From Prochlorococcus sp. AG-347-K18 (GTDB taxonomy: Bacteria > Cyanobacteriota > Cyanobacteriia > PCC-6307 > Cyanobiaceae): 64,000 bases of DNA. Positions 36,534 through 44,196 of this stretch are shown here, in pieces. The notes beneath the pieces are model-generated. The model was not told the origin of the DNA and searched no databases. It saw nothing but the letters and a program-made list of their open reading frames with translations. Where the stretch lies: NCBI GenBank assembly GCA_003281365.1, contig QCCF01000003.1, forward strand, positions 1-64,000. The letters are read 5' to 3'. The stretch's first letter is position 1; every line of letters starts with the position of its first letter. The position numbers were made by a program, and so were the translations under genes.

Positions 36534-36580
36534 TCCCCCAACACTTTCAAAATTCCCCCAACATTTCCCCCAACACTTTT
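36534..36580. repeat. Triple TCCCCCAACA repeat, right side of cassette 1
   Basis: TCCCCCAACA at 36534, 36554 and 36566 (steps of 20 and 12 bp). Positions 36549-36580 are identical to 35626-35657 over 32 bp, 923 bp away, in direct orientation. Confidence 0.75.
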
Positions 36581-36592
36581 AGAGAAAAAAGG

Positions 36593-36723
36593 TCTGACAT
36601 TGTCTGAATTAACCTGACATTATCAGACACTGTTTTTAAGAAGAAAATACAATAATTATTGCGATAGCAGGAATTTACAAAAATTTTGACTCTAACAGAA
36701 TGCCTCTGACACAGTCAGACACT
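36593..36723. repeat. TCTGACA/TCAGACACT repeat cluster between the cassettes
   Basis: Degenerate TCTGACAT at 36593, a 19-bp pair at 36613-36631 (CCTGACATTATCAGACACT) and another at 36705-36723 (TCTGACACAGTCAGACACT), related to the pair at 35578. Units are 10 bp apart, one helical turn. The wider 36465-36862 gap has no credible gene. Confidence 0.6.
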
Positions 36724-36731
36724 AAAAAAAT

Positions 36732-36752
36732 CCGGAGAGTCTAGAAGTTGAG
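36732..36752. repeat. Internal att-like site (cassette 1/2 junction)
   Basis: CGGAGAG at 36733-36739 matches the core of the tRNA-Ser duplication (8 of 12 positions overall), and AGTTGAG follows at 36746-36752 with the same +14 offset as at 35562. The next repeat array starts at +83, again as in cassette 1. Confidence 0.45.
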
Positions 36753-36814
36753 TTCAGACCTTATCTGCTTATATGGGAACGATAGGGAATAGTAAACCAA
36801 CTCATAGTTAATAA

Positions 36815-36836
36815 TCCCACAACACATCCCACAACA
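36815..36836. repeat. Double TCCCACAACA repeat, left side of cassette 2
   Basis: TCCCACAACA at 36815 and 36827 (12-bp period), starting exactly 83 bp from the internal att-like core. It differs from the cassette 1 repeat by one base (A for C at position 5). Confidence 0.7.
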
Positions 36837-36862
36837 CAGAAGCCAGACTTAGTTTTTGAGAA

Positions 36863-39193
36863 CTATGAATTATGACTCCTAAAAAAAGAAATTAATTTAT
36901 TGAAGCCTGCACTATACATACTTTTACCTCTAACGTCTAAAGCTTTGTTCTCAGGCACAGATAACCATTCATTTTTTAATTCTTCTAAATCCTCATTTCT
37001 TACTAATTCATCAACAGTTGAATATTGAGGTTTCATTTTTAAAATCTCATTGGTAATTTTATAAACCGCACTGACATATTTCCCAACAGTACTCTCACTC
37101 AAATTTGTTTCTTTTCTCATCCAATCTGAAAATGGAGCATCATACATAAAGGTTTTTGCAAAACTCAACCTATTCCATATTTTTAAGTCAATATTTGAAT
37201 AAAACTCTTTTAGATTAATTGAACTAAATACTTCCTCATCTTCAATGAATTTAAAAATTCTTTCTTTTGGAACTTTTCCTTGTGCGATTTGTTGAAACTC
37301 AGCAATAATTCTCTCATCACTCATTCCTAAGGCAGATAACACTGTAATTATTTGTTTGAAAGCATTCTCCTGAACGGAACTATTATCTTCCCCCTCAAGT
37401 ACTATCGGCAAAATAATATATCCAAATTCTTTATTTTGGGAAACTCTCATTGCCCTTCCAGCTGCCTGCACTATATCTACCTTGCTATGCTTTGGATCCG
37501 CAAAAAGTACTGCATCAACTTCTGGGATATCAACCCCCTCAGTAAGGCATCTTGCATTAGTTATTAAACTTGGATCTTCATAAATAAATCTATTAAGTAC
37601 TTCTGATCTTTTCCCGGTACTATCTTTTCCAGAAATATGAAAAGAATGAACATATCCAAATTCTCCTCCTAATTTATTTACTTCCTCATTTAATTCTCTA
37701 AATTCCTTAGCCCTTTTTATATTCCTATGAAATGAGATTATGTGTTTTACTTTATGTTCTTTGATAATCTTCCTTAAAGTAATTAATGCTGCGAATGTAG
37801 AGGCATCAGCTTCAAAAGACCACAACTTATTACCAGCAGTAAGAAATTCATTATTATCAATTAATTCTTTTATCTGATCTTTATAAATCACTGTGGAGAA
37901 AATTTTATAATCGGAAAGAATTGGAGGTTTTTGTTCTAGAGCAGATTTAAATGAGAATTGATCAACAACTTTTCCATAAATTTGCTCATCATCCATTGAG
38001 ACAATCTCCTCAGAATCTCCTTTAAAAACTCTTTCAGTAGCTGTCATAAATAATCTTTTTGTAATTTGAATATTTTCATCGTAAAGAAGTTGTGCGAAAG
38101 GTTTTTTCTTATTACCTACAGTTTTATGTGCCTCGTCAAATATTCCAATATCGAAAATTAAACCTGAATCTTTCCCAGCTTCTATTATTTTTTTTCCACT
38201 TTGATAAGTAGTAATTACAATTTTTATTTTGTCAGAATCTTTTTCTAAGAACGAGGAAATTATTTGATTATCAGTATTAACCTCGATACCAATTTCAAAA
38301 GTATTTAAAGCTGGATCATCAAGATTTTTGACATCATCATCACTACAAACGGCAATCCAATCAATTTCTATCCCTTCACATAGAAATTCTCTAGCCCAAG
38401 TTTTAAGAGTTTGTTTTACAAGCTGTAAGCTAGGAACAATGATTATCGCATTTCGACCATTCATATATCTGAAAAACCAGTACCCAGTTAAACTTTTTCC
38501 AGAACCACAAGGATGTATTAGTTTGCCTCTAGATTCTCTAGAGAAATAATCAAGACAATTTCTCAGGGCTATCTTTTGATGTTCCCTTGGCTCATATTTA
38601 CTAAGTATTATTTTTTGATTATCTAAAATTGAATGAAAATTTTTAAAATCTTCATTATTGAGTTGGGAAAAATCTGAATATGTTAAAAAACCTAATTTTT
38701 CTCTATGAACATTTGAAATTTTCTTACTAACTTCTAACGCTGATGAACTTATAATCCGATGTCTTATTTTGCTATAAGTTATTTCTCTTTCGGTAATCCC
38801 AAAAAAAGTACTGACCTCATCATAAGAAACGTTTTTGTTTATATCCTCGTGATATTTGCATTGAATTGCCCAAAGATTCCCATCATTTGATTCAGCTATA
38901 AGATCTACACCAACTTCTGGTTTCTGCAAATCTAAACAATCAAATATTTGATTTGGAACATTGGTATGGTGCCAAAGATTTACTAATTTACTAGAAAAAA
39001 TAGGATTATTTACGAAATAAAGGGAAGTTAATAATTCGAATACATCCCCCTTTTTTTTATTATTTTCTGGACTTGATCCAAGTTGAGTTATATTTTTGGA
39101 AAACTCATCCCAATTATTTGAGGCAAAAACTAAATTTTTTGTTTCTGGTTTCTTAAAAAGATCTATAACTTGAATTGATCTTTCTGAAAGCAT
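36863..39193 (-). CDS. PD-(D/E)xK nuclease fused to a superfamily 2 helicase (restriction-like)
   Basis: 776 residues. The N-terminal Mrr-like nuclease shows D97 in GVDLIAES and QCK (111-113) in AIQCKYH. The helicase follows: Q-motif-like EPREHQ (201-206), Walker A GSGKS (230-234), DEAH (352-355), motif III TAT in MTATE, TEGVDIP (550-556) and motif VI QAAGRAMR (575-582). This matches the nuclease-translocase half of type ISP-like restriction enzymes, but no methyltransferase or specificity domain is encoded. Only gene of mobile cassette 2; a phage-defence role is likely but inferred. Confidence 0.85.
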   Translation of the reverse strand: MLSERSIQVIDLFKKPETKNLVFASNNWDEFSKNITQLGSSPENNKKKGDVFELLTSLYFVNNPIFSSKLVNLWHHTNVPNQIFDCLDLQKPEVGVDLIAESNDGNLWAIQCKYHEDINKNVSYDEVSTFFGITEREITYSKIRHRIISSSALEVSKKISNVHREKLGFLTYSDFSQLNNEDFKNFHSILDNQKIILSKYEPREHQKIALRNCLDYFSRESRGKLIHPCGSGKSLTGYWFFRYMNGRNAIIIVPSLQLVKQTLKTWAREFLCEGIEIDWIAVCSDDDVKNLDDPALNTFEIGIEVNTDNQIISSFLEKDSDKIKIVITTYQSGKKIIEAGKDSGLIFDIGIFDEAHKTVGNKKKPFAQLLYDENIQITKRLFMTATERVFKGDSEEIVSMDDEQIYGKVVDQFSFKSALEQKPPILSDYKIFSTVIYKDQIKELIDNNEFLTAGNKLWSFEADASTFAALITLRKIIKEHKVKHIISFHRNIKRAKEFRELNEEVNKLGGEFGYVHSFHISGKDSTGKRSEVLNRFIYEDPSLITNARCLTEGVDIPEVDAVLFADPKHSKVDIVQAAGRAMRVSQNKEFGYIILPIVLEGEDNSSVQENAFKQIITVLSALGMSDERIIAEFQQIAQGKVPKERIFKFIEDEEVFSSINLKEFYSNIDLKIWNRLSFAKTFMYDAPFSDWMRKETNLSESTVGKYVSAVYKITNEILKMKPQYSTVDELVRNEDLEELKNEWLSVPENKALDVRGKSMYSAGFNKLISFFRSHNS

Positions 39194-39280
39194 TTTTAAA
39201 AAAAAGTTAAAACAAATATACTCCCAACAAAATTATAAAACTAAATCGAAATTTACAACTTTAATAAAAAGTGAGCTCAA

Positions 39281-39323
39281 TCCCACAACACCGCACTCAA
39301 ATACCACAACAAATCCCACAACA
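39281..39323. repeat. Triple TCCCACAACA repeat, right side of cassette 2
   Basis: TCCCACAACA at 39281 and 39314, with the variant TACCACAACA at 39302 (steps of 21 and 12 bp). This copies the 20/12 layout of the right array of cassette 1, using the cassette 2 sequence variant. It lies about 100 bp inside the tRNA-Ser 3' end. Confidence 0.7.
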
Positions 39324-39419
39324 CAAAATAAGAAATTGAAAAGTTAAGACCAAATTTCTGGAAAATCTTCAAGTCTATGACTAATACCTAAGTTAAAATT
39401 TTCGGCTAAAAAATATTTT

Positions 39420-39431
39420 ACGGAGAGGGTG
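39420..39431. repeat. tRNA-end att-like site
   Basis: ACGGAGAGGGTG: the last 11 bases of tRNA-Ser (minus strand) plus one downstream base, repeated exactly at 35548-35559. Confidence 0.6.
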
Positions 39432-39505
39432 GGATTCGAACCCACGAACACCTTAATGTTAAACGATTTCGAGTCGCTCGCTTTCGACCACTCAGCCACC
39501 TCTCC
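39421..39505 (-). tRNA. tRNA-Ser (anticodon CGA)
   Basis: 85 nt on the minus strand. Acceptor GGAGAGG pairs with CCTCTCC, discriminator G at 39421. The anticodon loop CTCGAAA gives CGA, reading UCG. A long variable arm between anticodon and T-arm marks a class II serine tRNA. Its 3' end is the apparent integration target of the cassettes to the left. An AATATA on the plus strand at 39516-39521 (TATATT on the minus strand) may be its -10 box. Confidence 0.95.
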
Positions 39506-40019
39506 GTAATTAAATAATATAAAAAATCTTTATTCAGATCATATTTTTTTATAAATTAATCTCAACCTAGTTATTTCATTATCTTTATTACTTCCTATAT
39601 AGAAGAATTATTATCTATATTTTGTGAGATTAGTATGATAATTAACGCAATAACTTTTTAGAGATAAGTTTTTTTCTTCATTAAATGATTTAGTTGCCCC
39701 ATAACTGTTATAGTTTTTTAGCGAACCAAGTTGAGTTCATATTTACAGCATTCCAGTATATGTTATCTATTTATAGGGAAATTACTTGAGATAGTATTTA
39801 CCTTTGGATTCCTTCCACTTAAAATATAAACCTGTGACATAAAATTTTTTTTTAATATGGCACAGATTCGTTATTCATCTTTCTATAAAACTGAAACATT
39901 ATAAAGCACCCTTGGCGAAATTCTTTCACGGAACTGGTTATTGAGTCACTTTCAAGCAAATTAAAGATTTAATTAAAGACAGATACTATATAATTGTTAT
40001 GACTGCTATTAAGCAATTT
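39506..40019. other. 514-bp gap between two tRNA genes
   Basis: Divergent tRNA-Ser and tRNA-Ala flank it. I see no ORF beyond about 20 codons, no strong hairpin and no recognised small RNA; the G+C is slightly higher around 39900-39960 (GCACCCTTGGCGAAATTC region). A small RNA cannot be excluded. Confidence 0.35.
39989..39994 (+). promoter_or_regulatory. Possible -10 box for tRNA-Ala
   Basis: TATAAT 25 bp upstream of the mature tRNA-Ala 5' end. The -35 region at 17-bp spacing is weak (GATTTA). Confidence 0.35.
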
Positions 40020-40092
40020 GGGGCCATAGCTCAGCTGGTAGAGCACCTGCATGGCATGCAGGGGGTCAGGAGTTCGAATCTCCTTGGCTCCA
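40020..40092 (+). tRNA. tRNA-Ala (anticodon GGC)
   Basis: 73 nt. Acceptor GGGGCCA pairs with TGGCTCC, discriminator A. Anticodon stem CCTGC/GCAGG encloses ATGGCAT with anticodon GGC, reading GCC. T-arm AGGAG-TTCGAAT-CTCCT is perfect. No CCA encoded. No duplicated 3' end was seen. Confidence 0.95.
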
Positions 40093-40307
40093 TTGAAATA
40101 AAGTATTTCAACATTTTTTAGAAAATTTAATAATAATACCTGAAAAAGTTTGATCTAATCTTTTTATTATTTTAATGAATCAGAGTTTTCAGCACGATAA
40201 ATTAAAATCCATTTTTAAATAATGTATTTTCTAAAAAATGTATTAATTTAAAAATCCATTTTTTATGTAATTTTAAAAGTTATTATATAGTGAGAAATTT
40301 TCGAATT

Positions 40308-41375
40308 ATGAAAGGACGAATAAATTTCATATTTCCCTACAATACATGGGGTGGAGCTTTTAGATCTACTTATGTTTTAAGTAATTATCTTATAAATAAT
40401 GGCTGGTCTGTAACTATTACATTCCCTATAATTCCCCCACGTAATGGTTATAAAGTCTTCTCTAGAAAATGGATCTCTATAAAATTTACTGGGATTATTA
40501 GAAGTCTGGTAAGAAGAAATAAAATAAGAATGAATTGTAAAGCAGATATAAAGTGCGTACCATGGATAAGTTCTTTATGGCTTAAAGATGCTGATTTTGT
40601 CATCGCTAATCATTGGAATACAATTCATGATGTTTACAATTTAAATCAAAATTGCGGGAAAAAAATTATTTATATTAGAGACATTGAAGAATGGGCACAT
40701 TATTTTCAAGAAGAATTGGAGGCCTTTAGACTTCCAATCTATAAACTAGCCACTACTAAGTGGATAAAGAAACATTTATATGAAAATTACTCTATTAAAG
40801 TCAATAAAATAATAAGTAATGGAACTCATACAGATCCATTTATCCTTAAGTCGCCAAAGCCTTCATTAGAAGAAATTAATATTGGGATGTGTTGTGCTAA
40901 ACATCCTATGAAAGGGATTGAATATGGTTTAGAAGCAATTAAAATAATTAAGAAAGAAAATCCAAAGGTTAATATAATTTTATATGGATACTATAAACCC
41001 GAAAAATTTGACGTAGAGTATGAATGGGTTCAAAGTCCAGTTGGTGAAAAATTAAGAGAAACATATAGGAAAATTCACATTTTTATTTCCTCTTCTTTAC
41101 AAGAGGGTTGTCACAATCCGCCGAGGGAAGCTATGGCTGCTGAATGTGCGTTAGTAGCAACAAATGTTGGGTGCATTCCCGATATCGCAAAAAACAATAT
41201 TAATGCTTTAATAGTTAAACCTGGATCAACCAATGAAATAGTAAATGCTGTAACGGAATTGATCAATTGTCCTGAAAAAATTAAAAATCTTGCTTCTAAT
41301 GCTAAACAAAGAATCCTATTGGATACCTGGGACAGCAAAGTCTATGAATTTGAGTCTGTTCTAAATAATTTGTAA
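40308..41375 (+). CDS. Family 4 glycosyltransferase
   Basis: 355 residues from the ATG at 40308 (MKGRINFIFPYNTWGGAFRS), chosen over a GTG six codons upstream because the fold begins here. GT-B features: IANHWNTIHD, ISNGTHTDPF, MKGIEYGLEAI, then the donor-site motif ISSSLQEGCHNPPREAMAAE (E-x7-E). Transfers a sugar to a lipid-linked glycan in the cytoplasm. Just after tRNA-Ala, 5 bp from a convergent FAD enzyme, with 215 bp of AT-rich DNA upstream. Confidence 0.85.
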   Translation: MKGRINFIFPYNTWGGAFRSTYVLSNYLINNGWSVTITFPIIPPRNGYKVFSRKWISIKFTGIIRSLVRRNKIRMNCKADIKCVPWISSLWLKDADFVIANHWNTIHDVYNLNQNCGKKIIYIRDIEEWAHYFQEELEAFRLPIYKLATTKWIKKHLYENYSIKVNKIISNGTHTDPFILKSPKPSLEEINIGMCCAKHPMKGIEYGLEAIKIIKKENPKVNIILYGYYKPEKFDVEYEWVQSPVGEKLRETYRKIHIFISSSLQEGCHNPPREAMAAECALVATNVGCIPDIAKNNINALIVKPGSTNEIVNAVTELINCPEKIKNLASNAKQRILLDTWDSKVYEFESVLNNL

Positions 41376-41380
41376 TTAAA

Positions 41381-42442
41381 CTATAAGCTCTGAATTTTTT
41401 CTAATACTTGATCTGCAACCCAACTGCATGAATCAATCTTACCGGATAATATTTCTATATATTTATCATATTGTCTTAAGATACTTATCCTTTCATCGGT
41501 CTTTTCAACATTAATTGGAATAACTCTATAACCTCTCATAGAATAATCGAATTTACAGTCTTTAAATTCTGAAATAAATTCTGAACCATGGTTGATAAAA
41601 TCTTGAAATCTTGTATTTTTCTCTTCATATTCATCTATCCATGCAGAGGGAATATTTTGAAATTTTGATATTTCTGGCTCTAAGCCATATGAAGTTTCAT
41701 ATATGGCTTTTTTGACATTTCCCAAAACTGAATAATTTGTATCAGGGATAGGATCAATACACATAAATGGGCCATCAATTATAACAATACTTGAATTAGA
41801 TAAAGAAGGAGGTGGAGTTACTACAAGTTTCTCAACTAACTGATATTTATAATTTTTTTGCAATTGTACTGGCATAAGTTTAGAAGTTAAACCATAGCCA
41901 CAATAAATAATTAAATCATAATTATTAGCATCATCTTTTTTAAATTTTGTATTTAATTTTAAATTAATTAAGGTATTACTTTTTAATCTTTCTTCAACTA
42001 TTTTTTTTAACTTTTTATAATTTATTAAATGTTCATCTGCTTTAACTATCAGAGCAAATTTTTTATTTATCAAATTAGGATGTGAATCAATAATTTCATA
42101 TTTCAATGAATGTCTATTCAAAAAAGAAAGATACTCTTCTTTATCTACAAGTGACTTTTCCTTAGCTATAGCGTATAAATGAGTATATTTTTTTTCTATA
42201 GCATCAAAATATTCATCAACAAATCTTGGATATGAAGTAAGTAATTGATTTATAGTTTTATCTGATCTTGGGTAATGATAACCTTTATGAAGTCTATATT
42301 GATTTACTCTAGACGCGCGACTCATTATTGACTCATTTACCTCAAATAAGCTGCAACTATAACCTTTATTTGCAAGTCTTAATGTAATAGTACATCCAAA
42401 TATTCCTGCACCAATTACAGCGATTCTTTTCTGACTAATCAT
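41381..42442 (-). CDS. FAD-dependent amino-acid-oxidase-type oxidoreductase (DAO family)
   Basis: 353 residues. N-terminal FAD-binding RIAVIGAGIFGCTITLRLA, then RVNQYRLHKGYHYPRS, a motif of DAO-like enzymes in surface clusters. The substrate is unknown; an amine or hydroxy group on a sugar is plausible. It overlaps the upstream Gfo/Idh gene by 4 bp, and the two form a divergent pair with the nonulosonic acid operon. Confidence 0.72.
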   Translation of the reverse strand: MISQKRIAVIGAGIFGCTITLRLANKGYSCSLFEVNESIMSRASRVNQYRLHKGYHYPRSDKTINQLLTSYPRFVDEYFDAIEKKYTHLYAIAKEKSLVDKEEYLSFLNRHSLKYEIIDSHPNLINKKFALIVKADEHLINYKKLKKIVEERLKSNTLINLKLNTKFKKDDANNYDLIIYCGYGLTSKLMPVQLQKNYKYQLVEKLVVTPPPSLSNSSIVIIDGPFMCIDPIPDTNYSVLGNVKKAIYETSYGLEPEISKFQNIPSAWIDEYEEKNTRFQDFINHGSEFISEFKDCKFDYSMRGYRVIPINVEKTDERISILRQYDKYIEILSGKIDSCSWVADQVLEKIQSL

Positions 42443-43299
42443 TTAATTTCATCTAAAATTTTTAGGACTTTACAAGATATAAGATTATTTTCTTTAAAAA
42501 TATTATTATCTGAATAATTAAACATATCAATAATCTTTTCCAGAGTAGGAACTGAATTTTTTACTAAATATTTATCATCATCCATGAGTTTTTCTCTATT
42601 TTTAACCAGACTACTTCCATTTTTATAAGTTATTGATGTTACATGGTTTAAAAAGTTGGAATCATTAATTTTTATTGAGAAGGGTACTTTACCAAAAACA
42701 CCAACTAAAGTTAACTTTTTATCTTCTTTGTGAAATTCATTTAAAACTAAATTTATTGGTTTAATGAAAAATAATTCGGCAAGCATGTGAGGCAATAATC
42801 TCCATTCAAGACCTCCACCCTCTAACATAGGTTTTTCCCAAATTAACTCTATTAATCTTATCTCATCAAATGAATTGATGATTTTTTCTTTTAGCATTTT
42901 TGTTGTTTCACAATAATTAAATTCGTAATTTACAAATATAAGTTTTTTTTCATATTCTGCATTTAGGAGGATCTTATTAAATTCTTCTAATGTAGCTGCT
43001 CCAGGCTTTTCTATTAAAAATTTATCAGAAAAACTTTTATATTTTTCCCAAGCCGAATACATATCAACAGGTCTAACACATATTGAAACCAAATCGAATT
43101 TTAAATTTTCTTTTGTATTAATATTTTTTAATTTTTGAGATGAAAAATATTTTTCAAATTGTAAATTTATTTTCCCATCTCTTGTTGTATAGAATACATT
43201 CCAATCTTTTTTTAGGAATACCTTGGTCATTGTCTTAGCCCAATTACCAACTCCTGCAATTAAGACATTTTTTTCTTTAAATCTCTCTTTTAAGTCCAT
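42439..43299 (-). CDS. Gfo/Idh/MocA-like oxidoreductase
   Basis: 286 residues, shorter than usual (about 330). NVLIAGVGNWAKTMTKVFLK is the NAD-binding loop and EKPGAATLEEF holds the catalytic EKP lysine. The substrate domain is reduced, and its GGGLEWRLLPHMLAELFF carries a histidine where a catalytic one is common. Divergent from neuA with a 166-bp gap that probably contains both promoters. Confidence 0.72.
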   Translation of the reverse strand: MDLKERFKEKNVLIAGVGNWAKTMTKVFLKKDWNVFYTTRDGKINLQFEKYFSSQKLKNINTKENLKFDLVSICVRPVDMYSAWEKYKSFSDKFLIEKPGAATLEEFNKILLNAEYEKKLIFVNYEFNYCETTKMLKEKIINSFDEIRLIELIWEKPMLEGGGLEWRLLPHMLAELFFIKPINLVLNEFHKEDKKLTLVGVFGKVPFSIKINDSNFLNHVTSITYKNGSSLVKNREKLMDDDKYLVKNSVPTLEKIIDMFNYSDNNIFKENNLISCKVLKILDEIK

Positions 43300-43465
43300 A
43301 AATTTTAGACCCCAGAAAATTTAAATAATTATTAGATATTATCATTCAATGAATTAGGTTAAAAATTCAAACTTATATTTATTATAAATTTCTATTTTTC
43401 TTTTATAAATAAACTTAATTTTAAAAAAGCTTAAATTAGCACTAAAAATATGATTGAATTGAATA

Positions 43466-44176
43466 ATGAATATTATTTGCGTTATAGGAGCCAGAGGAGG
43501 ATCCAAGGGTGTCGCTGGCAAAAACATAAGACCTCTTTTAGGTAAACCTCTTATTGGTTGGTCTATTGAACAAGCACAAAGTTGCTCCCTTGTTAATAGA
43601 GTAGTAGTCTCTACAGATAGCTTAGAAATTGCAAATGTTGCTCGAAATTTTAATGCTGATGTACCTTTCATAAGGCCAAATTATTTAGCAACAGATGAAG
43701 CTGGAAAATGGCAGGTATGGCAACATGCTTTAAAACAATGTGAAAATATTTATAAAGAAAATTATGACATTTATTTAGATTTAGATTGTACTTCTCCAAT
43801 TAGGGACATAGAAGACATTTATAAAGCTATAGAGCTTTTTCAAAAATCAAATGTAGATGCTATTTTCTCAATTTGTGAGTCCAGAAAAAATCCATATTTT
43901 AATATGGTCGAATATAACGAAGAAAAAAAATTAAAAATTGTCAAATCTTTAGGTGAATCAATTGTAAGAAGGCAGGATGCTCCAAAAGTTTATGATCATG
44001 TGGCATCAATTTATGTTTTGAATCCTAATTATTTGCGTAAAGGCAAAAATCTTTTATCTGGGAAAGTAGAAGGTTATGATATTGGTATAGATAAAAGTTT
44101 AGATTTAGATTCGGAATTTGACTTTGAATTGATAGAATATCTTATGAAGAAGAAATTTAAAAAAAATAATATTTGA
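43466..44176 (+). CDS. CMP-nonulosonic acid synthetase (NeuA/LegF-like cytidylyltransferase)
   Basis: 236 residues. ICVIGARGGSKGVAGKNIRP is the CTP-binding signature of acylneuraminate cytidylyltransferases, followed by VVSTDSLEIANVA, DCTSPIRD and an aspartate-rich end (GIDKSLDLDSEFDF) that binds metal. It couples CTP to a nonulosonic acid, the last cytosolic step of the pathway. First gene of the nonulosonic acid operon. Confidence 0.87.
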   Translation: MNIICVIGARGGSKGVAGKNIRPLLGKPLIGWSIEQAQSCSLVNRVVVSTDSLEIANVARNFNADVPFIRPNYLATDEAGKWQVWQHALKQCENIYKENYDIYLDLDCTSPIRDIEDIYKAIELFQKSNVDAIFSICESRKNPYFNMVEYNEEKKLKIVKSLGESIVRRQDAPKVYDHVASIYVLNPNYLRKGKNLLSGKVEGYDIGIDKSLDLDSEFDFELIEYLMKKKFKKNNI

Positions 44177-44196
44177 TTTTTTGATTAATTAAAAAA

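Larger units (their letters stand above)
35548..39431. mobile_element. Composite integrated element at tRNA-Ser (two tandem integrase-less cassettes)
   Basis: A 12-bp copy of the tRNA-Ser 3' end (ACGGAGAGGGTG) at 35548-35559 repeats the one in the tRNA at 39420-39431, as expected for tyrosine-recombinase integration at a tRNA 3' end. The tRNA is on the minus strand, so inserted DNA should lie to its left, as it does. A degenerate copy at 36732-36743 divides the interval into a 1.2-kb unit with the EcsC gene and a 2.7-kb unit with the nuclease-helicase gene. Each has its own short-repeat family near both ends. No integrase is present. The interpretation is inference from these repeats. Confidence 0.6.

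Noticed and set aside
35626-36580. TCCCCCAACA arrays as a CRISPR array
   Set aside because: Units are 10 bp with 2- to 11-bp gaps; there are no 25-40 bp repeats with spacers and no cas genes.
39506-40019. Small RNA between the two tRNA genes
   Set aside because: The region is long enough and slightly richer in G+C in part, but I see no conserved motif or terminator hairpin to support a call.
40020-40092. tRNA-Ala as an attachment site
   Set aside because: No duplicate of its 3' end or of the 10-mer repeats is present nearby.
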